Positions 50,201-62,200 of a stretch of DNA of 64,000 nucleotides are shown here, piece after piece. The position numbers and the translations under genes are program-made. Within the stretch, counting starts at the first letter, position 1. Each line of letters starts with the position of its first letter. This stretch comes from Zygaena filipendulae (taxonomy: Eukaryota; Arthropoda; Insecta; Lepidoptera; Zygaenidae), in contig OU015651.1 in the NCBI GenBank assembly GCA_907165275.2, positions 14,282,501-14,346,500 of the forward strand. The letters are read 5' to 3'. The notes beneath the pieces were generated by a model. That model was given only the letters and a program-made list of their open reading frames with translations, was not told the origin of the DNA and did no database searches.

Positions 50201-53200
50201 GACTCTATACTCATCACCTTAAATAATGCTGCGTAAACCGACGAATGCATCTTCCGAGAAATTCTTTTAGCCATCGCACGTTCCCGAAGTACTTGGTAAG
50301 CCCCCCACAAGTCACAACCAAGGGCGGATACAGGATATTTTTCTGGGAGGGGCACAAGGGGCAGACGGGCAAAAAAATTAACAATAACTGTTAGAAATAA
50401 CCTTTATTTTTTATATTTATAGTTTATTTCTACAAGTTCAAGTATGTCTATAGAAAGATTTATGAGAGTATTAGAAGAGTAATAGAAAGTAGAGAGTAAT
50501 AGAAAAAATAAATGTTTTTTATTTTTAATTATTATTAAAACCGCACCACTCATTTTTCATTTGCAAGTGCGCGAAAGGGATGCAACGAACAAAATTCACA
50601 ATTCCAGTAGTCAGAAATAGACAAGAGTTTCACTCATGTGACAGAAACAGAAAGACTGTTATATTATTCATATATTTTAACAAGTTTGATAATTTGATTT
50701 GCTTCTAAGTATGTACTGTGATGGGATCTCCATAGTAAACAAAAATACCATCTGGGGGGGCACGTGCCCCCGTGCCTCCCCCCCTAAATCCGCCCTTGGT
50801 CACAACAGAGTGTTGCTGTTTCATTCTACGCGAGGCTAGGCGCGTGGAGAGCGAAAGAGAAAACGTAATTGTATAAAGTTTCTAGTAAAAGTGAATTCAT
50901 TTCGTTTTTAGGAATTTAATTAGGTAGAATACCTACATACCTACCTATTAATCGTTATTATTACTCTATACCTATTGTGTATCCAAGTGTGGATTGCGTT
51001 TTGATTAATGAAATTGATTCAATTTCAAATCACTTGTTTTAATAAAAACAATAAAGCTGTAGACTTCTCCAAATCCTTCTTTCGCGTGCACATTCGTCAG
51101 TTTTCGTAAAACTTTTTCATAACTTTTTCGTAACGCTTAAAATTGCTTTTGATTTTTTCGCTCTGCGAGCTGTTCTTGATTTAATTATTTTATTTTAAGA
51201 ACGAAGTTCTTTAACGCAATTCGCACGGTACGGACGGGAGTAAAATTTCATTTCCCGTCACGGCGGCGTCATACAACTGCTGTCTATTTTTTTCGAAATT
51301 AGTTTTGTTTTGTATTTTTGCCTCTTTTCACGCATCAGACATCAGACATAACGGACTCAGTTTAATAAGTTAGTGTTCCACGACACTCACGCATTTTTTC
51401 TCTCAACAAATGAAAGAAATAAAAGAAAATACAGGAACTTAACAAGAACAATTATAAGAACTACTCGAAATCATTGTTTCAAAATCAGCAAAATATTAAC
51501 CATTTCTGTGTACCTAAGTTGTCGCAAATTAACTAGACTTGTCCAAAGATGCCATGTAGCAAGCCGGAAGTGAGCCTTGTGAACAATTACACAATTCGCG
51601 TGAACCAACTCATTGATCAAATTTAATCGCCACTGTGGTATATTGAAATGAACGCCGCCCACTGAACGCTTCGATAGTGCAGGACCTATCCCGCTCTCTG
51701 GTGTCTGAAAAGGAAACTACGTTACATTACATGACACGTTCTGTATTCTGTACTTCTTGTGAATAAATGCCTATTAATTAATTAGAGTGTTATTTCCAAG
51801 ATACAACAGCCACAATCGTTGTTTTTTTCCTATTTCCTTATAGGTATAAGGAAATAGGAAAAAAACAACATACATTAATAGCTGTGCCCCAGGGTTTCAC
51901 CCGCGTGAGTTTCAGAATCCCGCAGGAAATATTTTATTTAATTAGAGTGTTATTTCCAAGATACAACAGCCACAATCGTTGTTTTTTTCCTATTTCCTTA
52001 TAGGTATAAGGAAATAGGAAAAAAACAACATACATTAATAGCTGTGCCCCAGGGTTTCACCCGCGTGAGTTTCAGAATCCCGCAGGAAATATTTTATTTA
52101 ATTAGAGTGTTATTTCCAAGATACAACAGCCACAATCGTTGTTTTTTTCCTATTTCCTTATAGGTATAAGGAAATAGGAAAAAAACAACATACATTAATA
52201 GCTGTGCCCCAGGGTTTCACCCGCGTGAGTTTCAGAATCCCGCAGGAAATATTTTATTCCAAAATAAAAGTAGCCCAAGTATTAAATCCTTATAATATCA
52301 GCTATCTGCCAGTGAAGTCCCGTTAAAATCGGTCCAGTCGTTTCAGAGATTAGCCGGAACAAACAGACAGACAGAGAAAATTTTAAAAATTGTTTTTATG
52401 TAAGTAGCGTACCTATACCTATCCATACTTTCATATTTATGCATTTAGTGAAAAGCTGTTAATTTGGATTGGAATTATTAACACACTTTAATTTTATTTA
52501 TCAGGACAGATAATACCAGCCCGCCCGCCTGCTTCGCTCGCGTTGATATAGATTTTGTCAATCGATTTTCTATCCCTCGGGAAAAGTACTTTTTTCTGTA
52601 TGGAAGGTAACCTATACTTTTCGGTACCCCTGACAACGTGTACCTATGCAAAATTACATGATGATCGATTGAGTAGTTAAGACGTAAAGCATAACAAACA
52701 AACAAACTCACATTCACATTTATAATAAAAGTTAGAATTGTTATTTATTTTATTTATTATTTATTTAAAGTAAATATACATTGTTTTTTCCGTTAGTAAT
52801 TTCTTATAGGTGTTAAAAACCTTTACAGGTTTGACCAAACACCGCCATTCGTCATTAACACCACTTAATAACTAGACAAGCTCAGACGAAATAAAACTTT
52901 TTATTTCGTCTGAGTAGACAAGGTCTTATTTACATACCTAAGCAACACTCGGAGCGCACCCCACAATAGTAATTAGTAGGCAAGGATACTACAGTGAATA
53001 GAATTCTGTGACAAACAAAAATATCACAGTTCCTAGATCTAAGAAACTGCTGAGGTAATTACCTACTTTGGTAGATATAATGAATCGATTATTATGATGA
53101 AACGTTTTTTTTTTATGTATGTTCCTCAGACGAAATATTTTATTTCGTCTGAGGTATGTTCGTGTTTCTCTACTGTGGAATTTTTCACGATTTTCTGCTT

Positions 53201-56200
53201 TTTGGAATGCTTAGTTTTTACAGAGCTGGCTCACACTCTCACTAGCGATGTTCTAAGAAATGATCTTTGAAGAAAAAAATGCACACTATTGGTTTGTAAC
53301 TATCTATTTGTTCAACTCTCATCTGAAAAGTCCCCTGAAAAGATTTTGGAGCACTAGGAGTCTATTAGTTTAGTACCTAGTTGGTATGAAATAGACATGA
53401 AGGGTCGTAGCTGACGGGAGTTTATATAGTGCAGAAGTTTACTATGAAAATCCACTGTTCACCCGCGGTTGCACCCGGGTTTAGTTTCGGAGTTGCCGCG
53501 GGAATTCCGGAATAAGAAGTACCCTATGACACTCGGGAACACTGTAGCAATCTATTGGTGAAAGAATTTTCAAAATCGTTTCAGTAGATCCAGAGATCAC
53601 CCCCTATATAAACTCACAAACTTTAACTCTAAACTCTGTAATAGATAGCACATCATGCCCTATGTAGGATATTGTCCGAAGAAGATGCATTCATTATAAA
53701 TGCCATAAATTAGTTGACACCCTAGCTGTAGAATGCAGTGGTGCAGTTCTAAGTGCCTACTTGAAGTATCCGACGGATGTATTATGAAAATAAAAATAAA
53801 AATGCCTTTAACGGTAAGTGAATAAAATTATCTCAAGGTAGGTAATAAGTGACCGATGTATAATACAGGGTTTGACCAAAAAAGTGGTTTAAGATTCAAC
53901 TCCGAGGGCCGAGGCGGCATTCCTGCCGTTAATGAACACCGTTTCAAGTAACTTTGTGCTTTTTAAATTCATTTATTTTATTCGTTTACTAAAGAAGTAG
54001 GTACGCTGCAAAAATCATGCAAAAGGGGGACTCTACCAGCAAGGCTATTATGTAACTTTTGTTGCTATCATATTTCAGTTTCAATCAGATAAATTGCGAT
54101 TTTGAGATCAATTAAACATGTTTAGACAGCTTCAACTTTTGAAGTATGTTTATTTTGGTTGATTGCTAGATATTGTAGATGTCAAAAAGTACATTTTTTA
54201 ATCGCAAAACCGCCATGTTTTTGATTGCAACTGTAAAATGATAGAAACAAAAGTTACGTAATAGCCCCGCAGTTCACCTTTTGGCGAAGTGAAACATTGG
54301 TGGCAGGGGCAAGATTCGCATTGCGTGACAATATATATATATGGCCCTCTAAATATTATAAAAGCGCGTTGTGGGCATTGGAATTAAGCAATGCGATTTT
54401 GAGGAATTGGTTTCGATCAATAGCAAAATCAGTAAAATAACACACTGACTTGTGTGCTCTGAATCTATTCAAATCGTCGCTCCGTTCGATCAAGATTGAT
54501 CTGGAATTCGGGCTAACTGCAGCAACAAGGTCGACATTCGGCATCCGACTCATGTCCGATCTAATCTGCACAGATTAGCTCGCTTCATTGCATTGCTATT
54601 TCATAACATTTTCTGAAAGCAGTTCAGACCTGTTTACGAATCTATAGAATTCGTTGTTTACGAATCTATATAGTTTTGTTCTATGTCTTCTTCTTCTTCT
54701 TCTTCTTCTTCTTTAATAATGGCGTCTATAATTATAATTTGCCAATGACAATGTTTCTTAATAATAACAATCTCTTCATCTACTTCTTCAATTATGGCGA
54801 ATCGCCAATGACAATGTTAGATTGTTCCCCAAGTTAAAACATGGCTCTCTTGAAAGTCAGTTTCCTGCTCAGGGTCCAAAATAGATGCTGAAAAGTGACT
54901 GAAATAACGAAAAACGTGACACGCGTGTTTTCGATACGGCTATCACTCGTCAACAACCTTGTTCTATGTTAGTATTTTATTAAGATTTAAATCAATGTCG
55001 ACATTAACTGTCTGCGTTGATATCTACAATCTTAATAGGGATGTGGACTACTTTTGAAAATCAAAATTCTAATTAGTCCGTCAGTTAGAAAATAAAAAAT
55101 AATAGACACGTATTTTTTGCTTTTTTAAATAAATTAAAATATACAGAGATAAAGCGCATTAAAGTTTAGGGTGTGGGGCTCGTGACGTCACTAACCGCTA
55201 AAACCGCCATACAAACTGTCAGAATAGTGAGGTCACGCGAAATTTCAACTCAATATATCGTCGTTATTTTTTGATTACGTAAAAAAAGAAAAAATACGTG
55301 TCCAATATTTTTTAATAATCTACAAGACGGACTAAAAAATAAAAAATAATCCACATGCCCATTAGCGCGGACGGTCGAAACAAGATAATATTATGTGTGT
55401 GACGCGAATTTTATTGACTTTGGTATGAGATACATAATATCTAGTTTGTCTTATTCGGTTGCGTGGAATAAGAGTCCCCTCGGGGACTCTTATTACTCTT
55501 TGATTCGAATATGAGGCCATGATTTTTTTTGTCTTACAATAAAACAATAACACAGGTATGTTTGTACCTACTTACTGTTAGCTCTGTGCTCTTAGTATCA
55601 CTATCATCGGCGATAATGTTGTGCAGGCATAACATACCAAGAATTTCGGGGTGTTCTACGCCCTGCCTATGGTCATTTTAGAAAAAGACGTGGCCGAATA
55701 TATCAGTGGTAAATTCTGGTTTTGACTAGGTATTTCCAGTTTTAACAAAGGCATTGAGTAAAATCTATAGTTTTAACTAGGGAAAACGTGTTCTAACTGA
55801 AAACGGGTTTTTAACTGTAACAGCTGTATATATTTCCTTATGCTAATTGTATTTTTACGACGAATGCGCTATTTCCAGAAGCCAGAAGAAGAATCCAGAG
55901 CGGGCCGAGGTACATATCATGTGCTGTGTGTAGTTCCAAATAAAACTTATAATAGTTTAGATAAGTGTAATAGTAACAAACCAGATGGCACGTTACGTTG
56001 CACACTCGCCCGACATTGGCTCTAGGTACGCACCTACCTACTTACATCTGACGTGAATTCATTCACTTTGATGATGAGGACGCCGGACGGGCTATTTCCG
56101 TCAATTTTCATACGAACTTGTAACGTTTTCTTTTAGACAGACTACTCCTTCGTAGGCAGTTCTTGAGAACATCACGGTCAAGCAAATAATAGTTCTCGGT

Positions 56201-59200
56201 ATCTAAATATAAAAATATAATAAAAAAAAAACATGCGCATAAATCTTCCTTATAAATATGCATGTTTGTTTGTTACACGTTTACGCCTTACCTACTCAAC
56301 CGATCATCGTAGAGAACCGTGGAGAAGAACATAGTTTCGTTTTATTCCGAAACTCCCGCGGAAACTCCGAAATTGACGCGAACTCGAGAATTTTTATATT
56401 TCCTATAGTTCTAGATCTCTGCTAAATAACATCTGGATTGGTACAGCTGTTGTGTTAAGATGGAGTGATAAAAAATCATAAGGAAATTTCTAATCCTAAT
56501 CTTTATCTACTATATTTTATTATAAATGCGTATGTTCGTTTGTTTATTACGCATTCACGCCTTAGCTCTCGCCGATCGTCGTGAATTTTGCATACTCGTT
56601 GTCAGGGGTAGGTACAGGAACGGGTAGGGTTCTCTAACCCGGAAATCCCGCGGGAACTCCGAAATTAAGGCGGGTAGGACCGCGAGAAACATCTAATAAT
56701 AATTAGTAAGTATAAAGCATGAATGAAAATATTTTTTTCACAGCAAACCTATAATGTGTTGTAAGTAGGTACTTATGGTAGTTACGTCGAGCAAGTATGC
56801 CATTTTATACACAGGCCGCGCGAACAGAGTCGCGAGCAGAGCTAGTTATGTATAATATCATGCTTTCGATCCGGGCTATACTATACGTACAGAAACGACC
56901 ACGCACTAGCACACACTGACATACACAGACACGCGACAACCTTATGAATATTGTACATACCAACATAAGTAGCAAGTAAAACGATGTAGATTATAAAACA
57001 AATACCTAGCCTAGATTCATAACTAACATTATACTCCACACCAAACGATCTGGGACGTAGGTATACAAAAAATAAATTAGTCACTAGGTTTTCATTGTAA
57101 TTTTGTGGCGGCAGGCGGTAAAAGGAGTTAAGGAAATTTTATTTTTTGATACAATAATATATATGTAACGATTTTCATGCTATTTTTGATGTTAAAATCC
57201 AGGAAACATTCGATAAGAACCACAGTTATAACCATATAACCATAGTTACGTGACAACTTTACAAAATACGAGTTGGTACGGTAAGGACTAAAGAAATTGT
57301 AAAAAAGTCCCAAGTCTCGCAACTCAGTTCTTCTACAGTAAAAAGTTGTGAGATCAATGTAATACCAAGTCGGTTAATTTATTCATTGCCTACTTAAGGG
57401 TCCTTCTGTCTAAAGTTATCATGTTATAAGCTAATCTAATAACATTTTATAGTGACCATATCAAATTTAAAAATCTTTTATGTTTTAAATAGATTGATTG
57501 GCTTGGCGATCACGTGAAAACACAATGTATCTCACAAGTAATACATATTATAATTATTAGATTAGCTTATAACATGATAACTTTAGACAGAAAGACCCTT
57601 AAGTAGGCACTGAATAAATTAACCGACTTGGTATTACATTGATCTCACAACTTTTTACTGTAGAAGAACTGAGTTGCGAAACTTGGGACTTTTTTACAAG
57701 TTTGTTTTTGATGGGATCTCATTTCTTTTTGTAAATGGTCTTCCTCCTTTGAGCAATTTAGTCTACTTGAAAGATTTTGGTACAACTTTATAATATAAAC
57801 ACATGCCCCATTCTTGCTTTTTCATTCCGTTGACCATTCTACCTTTGAACATAATTATGTCTAGGTAACTATGTATCTACAGTTTATATCTAGGTAGGTA
57901 ACTAGCTACACTTATTATTATTATTTGGACATAGATAAGCAATAGTGTGTTAACCCACACTAGAGAAATTTTGAGTAAATAAAAGTTTTAAAACTAAAGC
58001 ACCATTTTGTGTCAACATTTTTTATGCTCAATATTTAGGTATATATTTAATCAATGTAATAAGGTAAACACGTAGTTGATAAACGTTCTCTAGCTCTCAA
58101 TAAATCGTTCTGAATAATAACTTCATTTTGTGGGTTAACATGTTATTGCTTATCTGCGTCCATTTATTAATATCTGGGCAACCGAGCTTCGCTCGGCTTA
58201 AATAGCTGTTCCCTGCGGTTTAACCCGCGTTAATTTCGGAGATCCCGCGGGTATTCTGAGATAAAAGTACTAGCCTATGACCTTTCCTGTACCCTTGACA
58301 ACGTGTAGTATGCAATAATTAATTCACCCGCGTTGATATCAGAGTTCGCGCGGGAATTCCAGAAATTAATCCTAGCTAGATCGATTTATGGCCCCCGAAA
58401 TCCCCTGTATACAAAATTTCATGAAAATCGTTGGAGCATTCAGATTAGGGTAATTTTATCTTGGAATTCCCGAAGGATCTCCGAAATTAACGCTGGTGAA
58501 ATCTCATGAAATTTTGCATGCACGTTGTCAGAGGTAAAGAAAACCTAGGGATATAGGGTACTAACTACTTTGCATCTCTGAATTCCCGCGGGATCTCCGA
58601 AATTAACGCGGGTGAAACCGCGGGGAACAGCTAGTCTCATATATTTATATGGGATTACAAAGTTATTTGTGCAGTTGGTACATATAAGTGCATATATAAC
58701 TTTGTAATTCCATACATTTATATGGGATTACAAAGTTATTTATGCAGTTGGTGTATCTAGAAAACTGGACCGAAATTGCAAAATATTTTAATTTTTCTTT
58801 GATTTATACAATAAATACTAATTGTATTCTAAATTTCAAACTTCTATGTCTGCTAGAAGTGCCTTAGAGTTTTGATGATCGGTCAGTGAGTGAGTGAGTG
58901 AGTGACCTACAAAATTAAGAAACTTTGACTAGTTATAATTCTTGAACTACTGGTTCAAATCGAATGAAATTTAAATTATACCGTCTTTATACAATACCTG
59001 CTTGTTTACTAAAAATTCAGGCTTCTAGTTTTATCCACAACGAAGTTATAGGGGGTCGAAAATGGCCTGAATTGCTTCGAGAAAAGGATATAGTACGGCC
59101 GTGCCGCTTTTGTTGCTCGACTTGGCGGGAGATTTAACGATTTATTTAATTTAAGATTTAACGAGAGCGAATCAAAATTTAAAGAGCGAATCAAGATTTG

Positions 59201-62200
59201 GTTTGAAAGTGTCGTATTCGCTAGGAGCGTCTAATTTTGAGGACGTCTTTAAAACACGAAATATCCTTACCTAAGTCATAAATATGCATATTACTGCTGT
59301 CTGATATGTGAAATAAGCGCAAGAAAGGTGTGACAGGATCTAAGAAATTTTGAATGTAGATACCTACTGCTGCTTGCTTCTCCTGAAGACAGTGTTAAAA
59401 TTGCTGTTTCACAAACACTGGTCGCGGTTCTTATCAGTAAATAATAAAATAAATACATCAACGAGTTTGGTGTGGATCATACAACGACATCTCAACATTG
59501 GCACGCAAACAGTTTTAAATTTAATAGGAACAGAAAATGTGATAAAAATATTGCGATCGGCGGCGATATTACGAAGTTCAATGATCTTGCTAATTTGTCT
59601 GCACGAGCATTTTTAATTATCGATTCCGGTTATTGTTATTATCAATTTATACATTTCGCATAGATAATAATCAAACAAATTTTAGGTACATCAAGGAACA
59701 GTATCGATCTGGTTTTACCGATTGCTGTTATTTTATCGATAAGAAATACGTATATAAAGTTACCGACGGGCCGCAAAAAATTGCTTTATTTATGGCTGAG
59801 GTAATATCTATAACCTGATTTCAAATTAAAAGCATTGGTTCCAATATAAAGTACGTAGATGATTTATACGCATCTTTTTTTGTATCTTCGGTTCGTTTTA
59901 GCAAAAGTCAGGTTTTGATTATGGAGTAGGGAGGGATTTATAGTTGGCAAAATTATTTGCAAATAACAGGCAATGTTGTACAGTTACAATAGGCATGTGG
60001 ACTAATTTTTATTTTTTAGTCAGTCTTGCAGATTATTAAAAAATATTGGACACGTATTTTTTTCTTTTTTTACGTAAACAAAAAATAACAGCGATATATT
60101 GAGTTGAAATTTCGCGTGACGTCACTATTCTGACAGTTTGTATGGCGGTTTTAGCTGTTAGTGACGTCACGACTCCCTCACCCTAAACTTTAATGCGCTT
60201 TATCTCCGTATATTTTAATTTATTTGAAAAATCAAAAAATACGTGTCTATTGTTTTTTTATTTTCTAACTGACGGACTAATTAGAATTTTGATTTTCAAA
60301 AGTAGTCCACATCCCCATTGCCTACGGTTGCCTACACGGTTCTCTCTCGACAGCCAGCCCTTTGATCTGGGTAAACAGAATGGCTGCGGAGTGCTGACAA
60401 GTGATTAAAGCGAAGAACGCGTGCACTTACGATTTCTACCCGACAAGAACCTCGTTCTTGAGCTTTCTTTATTATTATTTTTTGTTAACGTTTGTCTTTT
60501 GTTGCAGAGTTCTTCCGCCAACTGCTGCAGGTGTCTCGCGAGGAATTCCACGCGATGTTCAAACGCACATACGGCATGATATATGAACAGCACTCGTTTG
60601 TGTTCGAACAGCTTTTCGAGGAGCTTGAGAGGTGAGCTTTGGGTGTTACTTTGATACTTTATTTATGGAGAAGCAACTTGGAGGTCTCTGATGGGAGAGC
60701 TGTTTCGAAACGAACTTTTCAGATTGATATCGTCAGTTTACAATTTTTGCTGTTATTGACAGGCCAAGCTGGTGAATATCGCGAAAATCTACAGCTGATT
60801 GTGGGTGGCGCAGAACTAGTTCGCCTGGATTCCCTAGATCCTTGGGCAAGGCCTTGGTCCTTGTGAATTTGTGAAGTGACTATATACAGATTTGTCAGTG
60901 ATCATAAATCAGTCTCCCAGTTTCTTTTCGATTAGCAGATCTATTTCATATTGTCCAGAACTGTCCTTCCTTCCACCTTCATTGCCGCGTTTGTTGCAGC
61001 TACTACACGCGAGGCGACAGCGACTTCGACGAAATGATGAACCGGTTCTTCGGCATCCTCTACCAGAAGATGTTCATTGTCCTCAACTCGCAGTATTCTT
61101 TCAACGATACGTGAGTGTTTGAAGTCAAAACCAAATCATTTATTCAAATTTTTATTTATACCAATTTAGTTAAATGATAAAATATTGTCTAGTTATAGTA
61201 ATTAGTACCTAGTTCAGTTGCGTAGTACCTACCTGCTTGCGTCACTGCATGACGGGATTACGTCCACCTGTATATCTATATACTTACAATAAAACTGTAG
61301 AGAGTACATTCTGTACATTGAATATATATTCAAAATTAATATTGAAGGATGAATAGTGATCGATATCAGTATCGATCACCATGGAGATTATTGGAGATTA
61401 ACTTGTGGTAATGTTGGTAACAAACGATTCAGCCAAAACATTAGTTAGGTAGTTAGGTACAGGACTCTTAGGTAATTTTTAAGTAATAGCAACGAAACGT
61501 GAGACGAAGAAAAGGCCTGGAAGTTAGAAGGTGGTAGAAGTAAATACGATGGGTTCTAAATTCAAATCTGACATTTCTTCGCTGCTACGGGCCATGACAG
61601 GCATAGGAAGTAAAAATTTGCAGTTTGGTTCTTAGATTAAAACAAAAAGGCGGGCTTGGTTACTGTTTTTTTTTCTCTTTTTAAAAAACTGGTGTTTTTT
61701 TTTGTGCCAAGGTGCAATCACCTAAAAGCTTTACATAGATGCAAACACAATATTTTTATAGTAATGAAACGTGTTCGAAACCCAGGGCTCTTTCTCGCAA
61801 AGTAGGTCGTAGCCATCCGTAGTCCCACATTACCTAAGCCGATAAAGGCAAGATACCTTCGTTTAAACAGCAGTTTATGTGCTATTATCTCCATTATAAG
61901 TTTGTTTGCGTGCGCTCGCCACATAAAGCTGTCCGCCCTAAGTGTTTTACAGTCGTCGCTTCATAAACAAATGAATGAATGTATCGAAGGCCACCCATCA
62001 GTTTCGAAGAGAAACTTCTTTAGGCACAACTTAAGAGTAGGTAACTTATTTTTTTTTGGTGGAAGTAGATTTGTTTGGTCAGAACGACTGACTAATAAAT
62101 AGAAGAGCCATACTAATAGGTAATAAGAATGTGAAGGTAACTCTTCAGTTTGTCTGTTAACCTTTCACGCTTTGATTACTCAAAGGACTCAACTCGAGTG

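Larger units (their letters stand above)
41296..60507 (+). other. 19.2-kb glypican intron
   Basis: The donor GTGAGC and the acceptor TTTTGTTGCAG define this intron by reading-frame continuity across FD|EFFRQLL. It contains the 1.3-kb inverted duplication, at least four MITE families, a 160-bp triple array and several Helitron-like copies, each listed separately. I saw no coding exon inside it on either strand. Confidence 0.85.

Noticed and set aside
59350..59818. decayed coding element
   Set aside because: Overlapping frames in different phases with no domain recognised; left as undetermined sequence.
60810..60870. TTGGGCAAGGCCTTGG resembling a LINE C-terminus
   Set aside because: Too short and diverged to call; it lies in the 368-bp intron between confirmed glypican exons.
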